Shown: piece by piece, positions 48,002 through 57,651 of the stretch
How the letters are laid out: each line of letters opens with the position of its first letter
How positions within the stretch are numbered: the first letter of the stretch is position 1
From: Fischerella sp. PCC 9605
GTDB lineage: Bacteria > Cyanobacteriota > Cyanobacteriia > Cyanobacteriales > Nostocaceae
Length of the DNA: 64,000 bases
Reading direction: 5' to 3'
Assembly (NCBI RefSeq): GCF_000517105.1
Contig: NZ_KI912154.1
Span: forward strand, 57,645-121,644
Translations under genes and position numbers: made by a program
The notes under the pieces: model-generated
Told to the model about the DNA's origin: nothing
Database searches by the model: none
What the model saw: the letters and a program-made list of their open reading frames with translations, nothing else

Positions 48002-49570
48002 ATGAAGCGACGCTGGAAGTCACTATTCCTTGCCTTTAGTTGGGTAATGTTGGCATTAGGGACATCTATTGCGATTATCCTAACGCAGCCGATCGCACCC
48101 ACTACTGCACAGGAACCCGCAGTTGCGATCGAAACTGATAAAAAACCCTCTTCACAACCAACTGAAACTACCAAGCCAGAGTCAGCAGCAGAACCCCCAC
48201 CAACCCCTGAAGAAATCGCCCGTCAGCAAAAATTAATGGAAGCTGACAAGCTTTACTTGGCAGGAGATTACGCAGCTGCACAGAAAATATATCGCGAAGT
48301 CAAAAAACCATTTGCAAAAGTATCTGAGTTACCACAAATCAAACCTGCGATCGCAGATCCAGCCCAACTATCCCCAGGTGGTAAAGTATACTGGCGAGAG
48401 GCACAAGCAGGTATCATTAGTAAGCTCCAAACTAGAACTTTAGTTCCATTAGATCTGTTGGTTGAACAGTATCCAGAATTTATTCCTGGTCATATTAAAT
48501 ATGCTGAGATTCTGCAAAAATACGGTGATAATAAAAAAGCATTGAATGTTTTAGAGCGTGCTGCTACGCTTTATCCCAATCAGGCAGATTTAATCAAAGC
48601 AAAAGTTACAGCATTAGCAGACACTAAAAAATGGATGGAAGCATCCCTCGCCGCGCGGCAATTTGCGATTCTCAATCCTAACGATCCGCAAGCGACTGAG
48701 TTTAATAAACTGGCAGAAGAAAATCTCAAACGTTATAAATCTCATATCCGATCGGAAGTCAGAGGCAATACGATCGCTAATATTATCACTGGTGCTTTAG
48801 GATACGCGCTTACTGGTAGTCTTGTTGGCCCTTTTTCTGCCCTAGATTCCACCTTGATGCTGCTACAGGGTGAAAAAGCTGTGGGTGAGTCGGTAGCAAA
48901 ACAGGCCAAAAAGCAACTGAAATTAGTTGAAGATCCGCAGGTTGTCGCATATGTCAATGAAATTGGACAGAAATTGGCGAAAGTCGGCGGAAGGGGTGAG
49001 TTTAAATACGAGTTTTTTGTGATTCCGGAAGAAAGCCTCAATGCCTTTGCGCTACCAGGGGGCAAAATCTTTGTCCATGCAGGGGCGATCGCTAAAACTA
49101 ACTCCGAAGCAGAATTAGCTGGATTACTTGCTCATGAATTATCCCACGTATTGCTCTCCCACGGCTTTCAACTAGTTACGCAAGGGAACCTCATTGGTAA
49201 TCTCACTCAGTATCTTCCCTTAGGTGGTACCCTCGGTCAATTATTTACATTTAGCTACAGCCGCGACATGGAACGTCAAGCAGATAATCTTGGTACACGC
49301 CTGATCGTGGCTAATGGTTACGCTGCCGATGGTTTGTATAACTTGATGATGACACTGGAAAAACAACAGAAATACTCTCCTCCCGCTTGGTTATCGTCTC
49401 ACCCAGGTAGCGATGAACGAGTGGAATATCTGGAAGAATTAATTACGCGCAGCAATTACAATCGCTACGCCTATGAGGGAGTAACACGACACGCAGAAAT
49501 ACAAGCCAAGGCAAAACAGATTCTCAAAGAGGAAAAAGAACGGAAAGAAAAAAATACACGCGATCGCTGA
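48002..49570 (+). CDS. M48-family metalloprotease with TPR region
   Basis: The 522-residue exported protein has a signal peptide or anchor (about residues 1-38), a Pro/Glu linker and TPR-like helices (about 75-245). The M48 peptidase domain (about 260-510) has the zinc site HELSH (378-382) and the downstream Glu in RDMERQADNLG. The plan resembles periplasmic BepA-type proteases that watch over outer-membrane assembly, although the TPRs precede the protease here. ATG 48002 has AGAGGAAG at 47988-47995; TTG 47984 is inside that site and not favoured. Confidence 0.88.
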   Translation: MKRRWKSLFLAFSWVMLALGTSIAIILTQPIAPTTAQEPAVAIETDKKPSSQPTETTKPESAAEPPPTPEEIARQQKLMEADKLYLAGDYAAAQKIYREVKKPFAKVSELPQIKPAIADPAQLSPGGKVYWREAQAGIISKLQTRTLVPLDLLVEQYPEFIPGHIKYAEILQKYGDNKKALNVLERAATLYPNQADLIKAKVTALADTKKWMEASLAARQFAILNPNDPQATEFNKLAEENLKRYKSHIRSEVRGNTIANIITGALGYALTGSLVGPFSALDSTLMLLQGEKAVGESVAKQAKKQLKLVEDPQVVAYVNEIGQKLAKVGGRGEFKYEFFVIPEESLNAFALPGGKIFVHAGAIAKTNSEAELAGLLAHELSHVLLSHGFQLVTQGNLIGNLTQYLPLGGTLGQLFTFSYSRDMERQADNLGTRLIVANGYAADGLYNLMMTLEKQQKYSPPAWLSSHPGSDERVEYLEELITRSNYNRYAYEGVTRHAEIQAKAKQILKEEKERKEKNTRDR

Positions 49571-49613
49571 ATCAAAAATAATAAATCTTTCGTCACTAAA
49601 ATTAGCAACTCCC

Positions 49614-49633
49614 AGACGCGCCATGGCGCGTCT
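49614..49633. repeat. Second copy of the dispersed GACGCGCCATGGCGCGTC palindrome
   Basis: The 20-bp perfect palindrome AGACGCGCCATGGCGCGTCT is identical to the core of the element at 16658-16685. It lies between the protease and COP23 genes. Confidence 0.75.
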
Positions 49634-49663
49634 CTACATCTCCCTCCCATGTGAGGATGATTT

Positions 49664-50500
49664 ATGTCATCACGAACCCTAAAATTTCTTTTATTGAGCA
49701 GTCTCGGTTTATCCTTATTTGTGGGTAATTCCGCAGTTTTGGCACAAAATAGATCTGGTGATGTTGTCGTACCAACAGTACCAGATAACGGCACATCAAG
49801 CACAACCAGAAGCACAACCAGAACATCAACAACCACAAACGGTAGAACAACAAGCACAAACAATTCCTCAACAACAGTTACCAGTGCAACGCGGTTTGTT
49901 TGTGAGAATTACGACGGACAGTACACCGTGATGTACCAACCAGAAAGTCAACCAGGGCGGTACTTTCCTTGGGCAACTCCTAAGAGATTGGGTGGTGGTT
50001 GGGATGAATACAAACGCTGTGCAACAATTGCCCAGCGCTTGGAAACTTATCGTCCAGACGGCTTAATCGAACTCCGCACAGCCACAGAGAATGGATACAA
50101 CACTCTCTGCGTGACTAGCGAGGCGAACCCGTCCTGTCGAATTGTACTGACAGTACCTCCTGGATACGACCCTTATAATGTACGCAATAGCGTTTTTCAA
50201 AATCTCATCGCCGCTGATAGTGGAGAGCAAACCATAGGCGTCAACACTTATACCAGTAGTAATAATGGTAGCGGAATCGAGCAGATATACAACATGGGTA
50301 GAACAATTTTGGGTGGTAGCAATAGCAATAATCGTACCACCAGCACATCTAAGAACCCAATCAACCTCAAACCTTTCCTAGATGCTAAAGATGGTGGCAC
50401 TGGCAGCGAATTGAAGAAAGGCGTGGCAATTAGTCCTAAGTCTCAACCCCAGTCTAAGCCTGAATCTGCTACTCGTTTAAATCCCAATAAATTTCGCTAA
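49664..50500 (+). CDS. COP23-domain secreted protein
   Basis: The 278-residue protein has a signal peptide ending near AVLAQ (residue 28), a Ser/Thr/Asn-rich linker (about 30-75) and a domain from RFVCENYDGQYTV to about residue 185 with four Cys residues. That domain matches my recollection of COP23 (circadian oscillating protein of Cyanothece), whose biochemical role is unknown. A disordered Lys/Pro/Ser tail follows. It is probably periplasmic. GAGGA precedes the ATG with normal spacing. Confidence 0.8.
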   Translation: MSSRTLKFLLLSSLGLSLFVGNSAVLAQNRSGDVVVPTVPDNGTSSTTRSTTRTSTTTNGRTTSTNNSSTTVTSATRFVCENYDGQYTVMYQPESQPGRYFPWATPKRLGGGWDEYKRCATIAQRLETYRPDGLIELRTATENGYNTLCVTSEANPSCRIVLTVPPGYDPYNVRNSVFQNLIAADSGEQTIGVNTYTSSNNGSGIEQIYNMGRTILGGSNSNNRTTSTSKNPINLKPFLDAKDGGTGSELKKGVAISPKSQPQSKPESATRLNPNKFR

Positions 50501-50606
50501 TAGTAGAGGCAGGTTTGAAAACCTGCCCCACTATGAGGGGTCTGACCCCCTAGCGTATTACTCAGCACTTTGCTTAAAATGATGCATCCGAATAACCGAT
50601 AACACT

Positions 50607-50650
50607 AGCGCCAGGTTTTGCACCGTATTCACTGGCGCTTTTATTTTATC
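50607..50650 (+). terminator. Intrinsic terminator after the COP23 gene
   Basis: AGCGCCAG (50607-50614) pairs with CTGGCGCT (50632-50639), followed by TTTATTTTATC. The stem is 8 perfect GC-rich base pairs. Confidence 0.65.
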
Positions 50651-50687
50651 TACTCATTAAGCAAAAGTATAAACTAGAACCGTCAAA

Positions 50688-50750
50688 AATAATGAATTAT
50701 CAATGATGAATTATGAAAAATTCATAATTCATCATTGATAATTCATAAAT
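50688..50750. repeat. GAATTAT/ATTCATAA heptamer hairpin
   Basis: AATGAATTATCAATGATGAA and its complement form an AT-rich fold-back, of the same family as at 4385-4464 and 39557-39630. Confidence 0.65.
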
Positions 50751-50759
50751 TTTCTCCTT

Positions 50760-50864
50760 TCATCTGTTTTGGGTAGTAAAGACAAACCACACAATCAAAA
50801 CTGTGAAACCTAAGTAGCTCAACGTAGTTAGCCATTCCTGCCAGTTAGAAAAAATGTCGTTCAT
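50760..50864 (-). CDS. Small single-helix membrane protein (34 residues)
   Basis: A short frame (MNDIFSNWQEWLTTLSYLGF then TVLIVWFVFTTQNR) encodes one clear hydrophobic helix with a charged end. An AAGG sits four bases before the ATG. It begins 28 bases after the alkaline phosphatase stop on the same strand, so the two may be cotranscribed. I do not recognise it; it resembles the small subunits found in membrane complexes. The frame is short enough to occur by chance, but its composition, ribosome site and position support it. Confidence 0.5.
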   Translation of the reverse strand: MNDIFSNWQEWLTTLSYLGFTVLIVWFVFTTQNR

Positions 50865-50891
50865 AAAGCCTTGCACTAGTGTGGGTTTAGC

Positions 50892-52232
50892 TTATTTTTG
50901 TGGCACTTCTTTGCCAAAGAGCGTGCGGTAGATTAATTGATAAATATCAGTATTATCCACAGTATTAGGTAGCAAAACTGCATTTAAGCCATGTGCTTTA
51001 GAAACAATAGACCCAGTAAAATCACCTAAACCAGCCCAGGCGATCGCAAAAGGAAAGCGTTTACCTTGTCGATCTGGCGCGGAAACAAAGGGCAAAGTTG
51101 CAGTTCCTTCCTTACCATCCCAAGGTGCGCCATTCTCACCTTTTTCCGGCAAAGGTTTATCTAACGGAAAATCTGCCTCTGTCACTCCCACTACTTCCAA
51201 CCCTCCCGCATCGCTATCTGCGGCTGTCACCATTAGAATATTTGGGTTTTTCTCAATAAATTTCATCGCCACACCCACAGCATCGTCTGCGTGTTTAACT
51301 GCTTCAATACAACCAGCAGCATGATTAAAATTGCAGAAGTTATCGCTACCTTCTTCTTCCAAAACGATAAAGAAACCATTTGAATTCTGCGAGACAATTT
51401 TTAACGTTGCTTCTAGCATCTCGGCAACTGTTGGTGCAGTGGGAACGTACAAGGGCAAATTCTGCTTTTTCAATTCCTCTTCCGGTGCGTCGTTATAAGT
51501 GTCATCAGCAGCAAAAATGCCCAGCACTTTCTTAGTATTTGCTGGCAACTTCAGGAGTTCATCACGAGTATAAACTACGGTGTAACCTTTACTTTTAGCT
51601 TCTTCTATCAGATTTATACCATCTTGGCGTTGACTTTGTTCGGCGGTGGCGTGTCTTCCTGCTGTCCCTTTCGGAAGATACCACATCTCTCCACCCCCCA
51701 TAATTACATCCACCCCAGACAGAACAATTTGCTTGGTGATTTCTGCAAATTGGCGGCGATTTCCTGCTTTGGCTACAAATGCCCCCGTTCCCGGTTCATG
51801 AATCATGCCAGAATTGATGATAGCCGTTCCTTTACGAGCCGCGATCGCTTCTTCCATAATCGTCTTTGATTGACCAGAAAATGCCACCACTGGTTGAAAA
51901 GATTCATCCAAACCAAAGGAATCTGCATTCACCTTCACTCCCGTAGCATGAGTCACCGCACCAGCGTTAGAAGTGGCGGTGAGTTGGTTTTTCATATGTC
52001 CCAAGTAAACAGCAAGGTTCGACATCTTATCCCAGTTGAGTCTACCATCGGGGCCAAGGTAGAGCATCCGCGCCGCACCCCAGTGGGATGCACTTGTACC
52101 ATCGGGATGAATAAATATGACATTACCTTGGCGTGAGTTGGTGTTACCCGGGTTTTGTGAGGTACAGGCTAGTATAGCTACTAGGACAGTAACCGCGATA
52201 ACAATAACTTTAGTATTAAATTTCTTGAGCAT
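50892..52232 (-). CDS. Alkaline phosphatase, PhoA-family lipoprotein
   Basis: The 446-residue protein has a lipoprotein signal (VAILAC, lipidated Cys near residue 22), so it is probably membrane-tethered in the periplasm. It belongs to the alkaline phosphatase superfamily: VIFIHPDGTSASHWGAARM holds the first metal Asp. The nucleophile region is TSNAGAVTHATGVKVN, where the Asp usually before the Ser is Thr. VTAADSDAGG and KAHG supply further metal ligands. It should release phosphate from esters. ATG 52232 begins a proper signal peptide and is preferred over 52262. The gene is divergent from the carotenoid oxygenase gene with 36 bases between them. Confidence 0.85.
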   Translation of the reverse strand: MLKKFNTKVIVIAVTVLVAILACTSQNPGNTNSRQGNVIFIHPDGTSASHWGAARMLYLGPDGRLNWDKMSNLAVYLGHMKNQLTATSNAGAVTHATGVKVNADSFGLDESFQPVVAFSGQSKTIMEEAIAARKGTAIINSGMIHEPGTGAFVAKAGNRRQFAEITKQIVLSGVDVIMGGGEMWYLPKGTAGRHATAEQSQRQDGINLIEEAKSKGYTVVYTRDELLKLPANTKKVLGIFAADDTYNDAPEEELKKQNLPLYVPTAPTVAEMLEATLKIVSQNSNGFFIVLEEEGSDNFCNFNHAAGCIEAVKHADDAVGVAMKFIEKNPNILMVTAADSDAGGLEVVGVTEADFPLDKPLPEKGENGAPWDGKEGTATLPFVSAPDRQGKRFPFAIAWAGLGDFTGSIVSKAHGLNAVLLPNTVDNTDIYQLIYRTLFGKEVPQK

Positions 52233-52268
52233 TTTTGGATTTAACACAAAGATAATGGTCAATTTTCC

Positions 52269-53702
52269 ATGTCTACAATTAAAGAAAAGTTAAGAAAAAA
52301 CGCTTGGGCTGGTGCGATCGCCCAACCCGCCCAAGAATTTCCTGCTACTCCCCTACCTGTTATCTCTGGGCAAATACCCCCCGGTTTACGCGGCACACTT
52401 TACCGCAATGGCCCCGCACGCTTAGAACGCGGTGGTATGCATATGGGACACTGGTTTGATGGAGATGGTGCGATTCTGGCAGTTCATTTTACTGATACAG
52501 GGGCTACAGGCGTTTATCGCTTCGTGCAAACCGCTGGTTACAAAGAAGAAGCAGCAGCCAATCAACTGCTGTACGGTAACTATGGCATGACTGCACCGGG
52601 GGCAATTTGGAATAAATGGTTTAAACCAGTCAAGAATGTTGCTAACACCAGCGTACTAGCACTCCCAGATAAACTCTTAGCACTGTGGGAAGGCGGTAAA
52701 CCCTATGCCCTCGATTTGCAAAATCTGGAAACTTGGGGCGAAGATGATTTAGGAGGATTAACTGACGGCTTAGCTTATTCCGCGCACTACAAACGCGATC
52801 CGCAGACAGGAGAGATTTTTAACTTTGGCATTGCTCTCGGTTTCAGTCCCACCTTGTATATTTACAAAAGCGATACCACTGGCAAAATAGTACAAAAAGC
52901 AGCACATAAACTTGATGGCTTACCACTAGTGCATGATTTTGTCTTGGCAGGACAATATCTAGTATTTTGCATTCCTCCAGTGCGGCTGAATTTGCTTCCG
53001 GCTTTGACTGGGTTTAGTTCTTTCAGCGATGCTATGGCATGGCAACCCAGCAAGGGAACGCAAATTTTAGTCATTGACCGCCAAACCTTGAATTTGGTCA
53101 GCCGTGGGGAAACAGAACCTTGGTTTCAGTGGCATTTTGGCAACGGTTACGTCGATGCTAGCGGTACGGTAATTGTAGATATTGCCCGCTATGAAGACTT
53201 TCAAACAAACCAGTACCTCAAGGAAGTAGGGTTTGGTGAAACTCACACTGCTGCTAAGAGTACGCTATCACGAATACATATAAATCCTCAAACTGGTGAA
53301 GTCACAAACATTCAGCAAATACTAGACCGCCATTGTGAGTTTCCCAGCGTACCACCTCAAAACGTGGGACAAGCTTTTAGATACACTTATATGTCGAGTT
53401 TCCGGCAAGGGACAGATATTAGTCGAGAATTATTAAATGCGATCGCCTGCTACGACTACCAAACCGAAACTCTCACCGAAGCAGACTTGGGCGAAAACCG
53501 CTATGCTTCTGAACCAATTTATGCCCCAGATGCTGAAAACCCAGAAAAAGCTTGGGTGATAACAGTTGTGTACGATGGTAATTCCCATCGCAGTGAAGTT
53601 TGGGTATTTGACGCGCTTAGGTTAAACGAAGAACCTGTGTGTAAACTCGAATTACCTAGCGTGATTCCTCCTAGTTTCCACGGCACTTGGAAACCTGCTT
53701 GA
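52269..53702 (+). CDS. Carotenoid cleavage oxygenase (apocarotenoid oxygenase-like)
   Basis: The 477-residue protein is an RPE65/CCD-family seven-bladed propeller with a non-heme iron held by four His: His61 (HWFDGDG), His173 (SAHYKRD), His222 (LVHDFV) and His471 (SFHGTW). It resembles cyanobacterial apocarotenoid-15,15'-oxygenase (Diox1), which cleaves beta-apocarotenals to retinal; the exact substrate is not certain. There is no signal peptide. The 36-base gap to the divergent phosphatase gene means their promoters overlap or lie inside the neighbouring genes. Confidence 0.9.
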   Translation: MSTIKEKLRKNAWAGAIAQPAQEFPATPLPVISGQIPPGLRGTLYRNGPARLERGGMHMGHWFDGDGAILAVHFTDTGATGVYRFVQTAGYKEEAAANQLLYGNYGMTAPGAIWNKWFKPVKNVANTSVLALPDKLLALWEGGKPYALDLQNLETWGEDDLGGLTDGLAYSAHYKRDPQTGEIFNFGIALGFSPTLYIYKSDTTGKIVQKAAHKLDGLPLVHDFVLAGQYLVFCIPPVRLNLLPALTGFSSFSDAMAWQPSKGTQILVIDRQTLNLVSRGETEPWFQWHFGNGYVDASGTVIVDIARYEDFQTNQYLKEVGFGETHTAAKSTLSRIHINPQTGEVTNIQQILDRHCEFPSVPPQNVGQAFRYTYMSSFRQGTDISRELLNAIACYDYQTETLTEADLGENRYASEPIYAPDAENPEKAWVITVVYDGNSHRSEVWVFDALRLNEEPVCKLELPSVIPPSFHGTWKPA

Positions 53703-53755
53703 CACTCGTTCTCGAATTTTAGTCAGTAGAGTGCGATCTGAGTTGAGTTATTTTT

Positions 53756-53824
53756 ACCTTTGTGTCTTTGTGTCTTGGTGGTGAAAAAATCTTTTTTAAA
53801 CCACAAAGACACTAAGACACCAAG
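53756..53824. repeat. Fold-back repeat with GTGTCTTGGTGGT arms
   Basis: CTTTGTGTCTTTGTGTCTTG and its complement (CACAAAGACACTAAGACACC) pair around a T-rich loop. It is related to 47811-47875 and lies between two convergent genes. Confidence 0.65.
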
Positions 53825-53843
53825 AAGAACAATACTTTGCCCA

Positions 53844-54962
53844 TCAAACTGGATGAAAGTAGAAGGCAGCCCCTAGGATAGCGTAGGTTGCTAGCAGCAG
53901 CATTCCTTCCAGCCAGTTAGAACGACCATCCAAACTAATCAGGTTGGCAATGACCACGGCGATGATGACTGCTATCACCTCAAACATGTTAAAGTTCAAA
54001 TCCATTGGTTGTCCAATCACCTGCCCTACTAGCACTAGGATGGGTGCAACCAGCAAGGCAACCAGTAGACTTGACCCCATTGCCACAGAGACAGACAAAT
54101 CCATATTGTTTTTGATCGCCACTCGGACGGCGGTGACGTATTCGGCTGCACCACCAACCAGTGGTAACAAAATTACCCCGGTAAACAGAGGTGTGAGTCC
54201 TAATCCCTTGGTTGCTTCTTCGACCGCACCAACAAAAATCTCGGACACAAACGCTATACCAATCGTTGCTACAAGCAAGATGCCAATCCAAAACCATAAG
54301 TTTGGTTTTCCGTGTTCACCTTGTTCTCCTGCTTCGTCCTGAGAAACATTACCTTCTAGTTCGACAACACTGACATCGTAGAGATAACTGTGAGTCTTCA
54401 ATGAAAACAGCAGCGTAAAAGCGTAGACTGCGATCAGAACGATCGCCACAAAAATCGACAGCTTGTTAATCGCGCTTTGCTCGACTACATTAGATGTGGT
54501 GATCACCGTGGCAGGTAGCACAATCGCAATTACTGCCAGTGTCATCGTCGAACCATTTACTCGGGCAACCATCGGCTGAAAATCCTGCTCTTTGTAACGC
54601 AATCCTCCCAGCAGCATGGATAGCCCCATCACTAGTAGCAGATTAGCGATAATTGACCCGGTGATGCTGGCTTTGACGATGTCCACTAAGCCTTCTTTCA
54701 AAGCTACTAGGGCAATGATCAACTCGGTGGCATTACCGAAGACTGCGTTTAACAAACCTCCAATGGCGGGCCCCAAAACCACGGCAATTTCCTCAGTCGC
54801 CGTGCTTAGCCAGATTGCTAGGGGAACGATCGCGATCGCCGAAAGTACAAATACTGTCAATGCTCCCCACTCCAGTTTCTCTGCTGCAATGGCGATCGGG
54901 ATGAAGACTAGCAAACCTATTGAAATCAGGTTTTTAGGTTGTATTTTAGCTATGGTTGCCAT
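53844..54962 (-). CDS. Calcium/proton antiporter (CAX family)
   Basis: The 372-residue membrane protein has eleven or so helices in two homologous halves, each with a CaCA alpha-repeat: GNATELIIALVALKEG in the first and GGAAEYVTAVRVAIKNN in the second. The acidic loop in the middle (EGNVSQDEAGEQGEHG) is typical of CAX proteins. It exchanges cytoplasmic Ca2+ for H+, as in the Synechocystis homologue. The start ATG 54962 is clear. Confidence 0.92.
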   Translation of the reverse strand: MATIAKIQPKNLISIGLLVFIPIAIAAEKLEWGALTVFVLSAIAIVPLAIWLSTATEEIAVVLGPAIGGLLNAVFGNATELIIALVALKEGLVDIVKASITGSIIANLLLVMGLSMLLGGLRYKEQDFQPMVARVNGSTMTLAVIAIVLPATVITTSNVVEQSAINKLSIFVAIVLIAVYAFTLLFSLKTHSYLYDVSVVELEGNVSQDEAGEQGEHGKPNLWFWIGILLVATIGIAFVSEIFVGAVEEATKGLGLTPLFTGVILLPLVGGAAEYVTAVRVAIKNNMDLSVSVAMGSSLLVALLVAPILVLVGQVIGQPMDLNFNMFEVIAVIIAVVIANLISLDGRSNWLEGMLLLATYAILGAAFYFHPV

Positions 54963-55151
54963 AGGTGTATAGGCCTAATGTTGTCTGTCTGGCAGATATT
55001 ACAGTACAGACGACACTTTACAATATCTCTGGGACAAACAGCACTATCCGCAGTAGGCTCTATACCATTAGCAACCCATAATTAATAGTTGTGCAAAAGG
55101 TTGGGTTTAGATTCCTCAACCCAACCTTCTATGACTATTATTTATCTACGT

Positions 55152-55757
55152 CTATTTTTTGATAATTTCTAAAGAACCGCTGTTTGACGAGCCTAATTGA
55201 GCATAGCTTAAGGGCAGATTTGCAATCAGGTTTGTGCCATCCAAAGTGACGCTACCCGAAACCTGTGCATCACGCCAAGCACCGACACCACGATATTTGT
55301 ATATGTAGCCTGGCCCTTGGTTGTGGCTGTGGTAATTACCGCGATAAGTGTCACCCGTACCCGTCCATGTCAATGCCACATTCACGGTTTTGTTAGTTCC
55401 TGATAAGTAATCGTAAACTGTAAATGTGTCATTCAAACTCGCTGAACTCAACGAGTTGTTGATGGTGAAATTTGGGTTTGTAATAGAGCCATAACCATAC
55501 GACCCCTCTCCAGTGCAGTAGTTATAGTTTGAATAAGAAACGAAAGCCTCTTTCTGCGAAGTTGGAGCGCCAGGTTGGCTCTTAGTGATGTTGCTATAAG
55601 CAGAAACATAAACAGAGGTTTCATTGCAACCGTCATATTGGGAAAAGTTAGCAGAAGCACTTTCTCCCTTGACTTGGTATTTAGTGGTGGTGGCGGCTAG
55701 TGCGGGAACACTCAGGCTGAGTACAGCAAAAGCGGCTCCAATCATTGCTGTTTTCAT
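55152..55757 (-). CDS. Secreted protein of unknown function
   Basis: The 201-residue protein has a clean signal peptide (MKTAMIGAAFAVLSLSVPAL, cleavage after ALA). The mature part is rich in Tyr, Ser, Asn and Gly, has two Cys (YDGCNE and NYCTG) that could form a disulfide, and looks all-beta (SVYVSAYSN, FTVYDYLSG, VALTWTG, SGSVTLDG). I do not recognise a family. ATG 55757 has AAGGA upstream and starts the signal peptide; 55787 would add ten residues before it. Confidence 0.75.
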   Translation of the reverse strand: MKTAMIGAAFAVLSLSVPALAATTTKYQVKGESASANFSQYDGCNETSVYVSAYSNITKSQPGAPTSQKEAFVSYSNYNYCTGEGSYGYGSITNPNFTINNSLSSASLNDTFTVYDYLSGTNKTVNVALTWTGTGDTYRGNYHSHNQGPGYIYKYRGVGAWRDAQVSGSVTLDGTNLIANLPLSYAQLGSSNSGSLEIIKK

Positions 55758-56257
55758 GGTTTTTTCCTTGGGTGTTATTTCAACCATTTGTTTTAATTGA
55801 GCAGAGTATAAACTCTACACTAAGCTGTTAATATAAAGCTAGTAAGTTATGTTACAAAAACACCAGTAAGATCAACCGAAATATGCGGTTGAGAAAAAAC
55901 CAACTTCAGCGCTTATCCCGCAGACACTCGCAGTCAAGCTTTTCTCTAGATAGTCTACAAAGTAATACGGTTTAGTTAAGGGTGATTGGTGCAATAGTTT
56001 AGTCTGTATAAACGCACGGAATTAGCGATCGCCCCGACCCAATTCAGTAGCTCGACTTCAAAAAATGTAAAAATTAGGGTGTGTTAGCGCCAGCGTAACG
56101 CACCCTTGTATATTATTTGTAGTGGTTTATAAAGACGTACTTTCCGTGACAAACTATATAGAAATACTTAATTATTTATTTATATAAATATTTGTATAAT
56201 TATTTTAATTAGTTTATGTAAATTAGCTGAATTTATTTTTAAAAGTTTATAAGCACG
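55758..56257. other. Intergenic region with a solitary MITE end and a small palindrome
   Basis: AATACGGTTTAGTTAAGG (55962-55979) resembles the outer repeat around the IS at 13.9-15.3 kb. GGGTGTGTTAGCGCCAGCGT and AACGCACCC (about 56078-56106) form a dispersed GCG-type hairpin. The rest is AT-rich, and no gene is seen. Confidence 0.5.
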
Positions 56258-57472
56258 ATGTTACCATCTGACCTACTGCATCATCGCCAAAATGGAGAGG
56301 AAATCATCCCCAAAAGACTGAAGCTTGATGAAAAGCATTTGGGATTAGCACATGAATTAATTAGTTCTTTTCAAGAGACAGTAGGAAAGACTCAAGGAGC
56401 GCTGGAACGTCAGTTATTAGAATTGGAAGGTGACACTCCCGATTATAAAATCAAGCGAGGTTTAGCCTATCTTCTCAAAAGTAGTTTTTGCACATTTGAG
56501 GTGGTTAGTCCACTCGAACCCCAAATGTTAAGAGAAAGGGTGTTTGCTTTGGCGGCAAAATCTGTTCCTAGTCCAGAATTAACACAAGTTACATTGAGCA
56601 AAATTGCTGATGAATTAACTCAAGAACTAGAGCATGAAGTTTTACCAGAGCAAGTTCGTGATGGATTATATGCTGATTTATCAGAAAATAAAATATTGAT
56701 TGCTTTTGATGCACCAAAACCGGAAGAATTATTACATCGATACAATTTATCTCAAGTTCAGGGAGTTTTTTATAAAGCCAGTCAACTAGTTTTGAATGCT
56801 CATCGCAATGTACCGGGAGAATATAAGCTGTTGTTTCGCTATCTCAAATTATTTCAATTGATGGCGTATATTGAAGGCGATGCCGACCACGGATTTACAA
56901 TTACGATTGATGGGCCGACGAGTTTATTTAATCCGAGTACGCGGTATGGTTTGGCGATCGCTAAACTTATCCCTGCCTTACTTCACGTTACCAAATGGAG
57001 TCTTTCAGCGACACTACAAGTTCGTGATTTTTATACAGAGACTTGGAAAAGTGGACGTTTCACACTTAATTCGGAATGCGGTTTGGTAACTCACTACCCA
57101 CCAGGTAAGCCTTACGATAGCATGTTGGAAGCATCATTTGCTGATAAATGGGATGCACTCAAAACTGACTGGGTGTTAGAACGAGAAGTTGATTTAATTC
57201 CCATCCCCGGTAGCGTGATGATTCCTGATTTTCGCTTAGTCCACCCTGATGGACGCAGTTTTTTATTAGAAATCATCGGTTATTGGCGACCAGAATATTT
57301 ACAAAAAAAGTTTGCCCAAGTGCGACGTGCTCAATGTCATAATTTGATTTTGGCAATTTCTGAACGTTTGAATTTAGATAAAGCGGGTGTCAAATTAAAC
57401 GATGTTCCTGCAAGAATTGTTTGGTTTAAAGATAAATTGTTGCCGAAATCCGTGTTAGCAGTTATGGAATAA
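56258..57472 (+). CDS. DUF790 family nuclease (Bax1-like)
   Basis: The 404-residue protein matches the DUF790 family, whose archaeal member Bax1 is the nuclease partner of the XPB repair helicase. The N-terminus (MLPSDLLHHRQNGEEIIPKRL) and the PD-(D/E)XK-like core IPDFRLVHPDGRSFLLEIIGYW (Asp324 and Glu338 as likely metal ligands) support this. Elsewhere these genes often sit next to an XPB/DEAD-box helicase gene; none is adjacent here. A role in DNA repair is an inference from the family. Confidence 0.8.
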   Translation: MLPSDLLHHRQNGEEIIPKRLKLDEKHLGLAHELISSFQETVGKTQGALERQLLELEGDTPDYKIKRGLAYLLKSSFCTFEVVSPLEPQMLRERVFALAAKSVPSPELTQVTLSKIADELTQELEHEVLPEQVRDGLYADLSENKILIAFDAPKPEELLHRYNLSQVQGVFYKASQLVLNAHRNVPGEYKLLFRYLKLFQLMAYIEGDADHGFTITIDGPTSLFNPSTRYGLAIAKLIPALLHVTKWSLSATLQVRDFYTETWKSGRFTLNSECGLVTHYPPGKPYDSMLEASFADKWDALKTDWVLEREVDLIPIPGSVMIPDFRLVHPDGRSFLLEIIGYWRPEYLQKKFAQVRRAQCHNLILAISERLNLDKAGVKLNDVPARIVWFKDKLLPKSVLAVME

Positions 57473-57651
57473 TTAGCTCGTATGTCACAATTATCGGTAA
57501 TTCGATTCTGCTAAGATCATATTTTCGGGGCGGATGGCGCTAGCTTCACTACACTCAGAGTGATCGCCCCTAATTTTTGGGGAATCTTACCTAACCATGA
57601 AAGGCTGGGGTTCTGCGTCAGGTACAAATTCCGAAAACTTGAGAATTGAGT

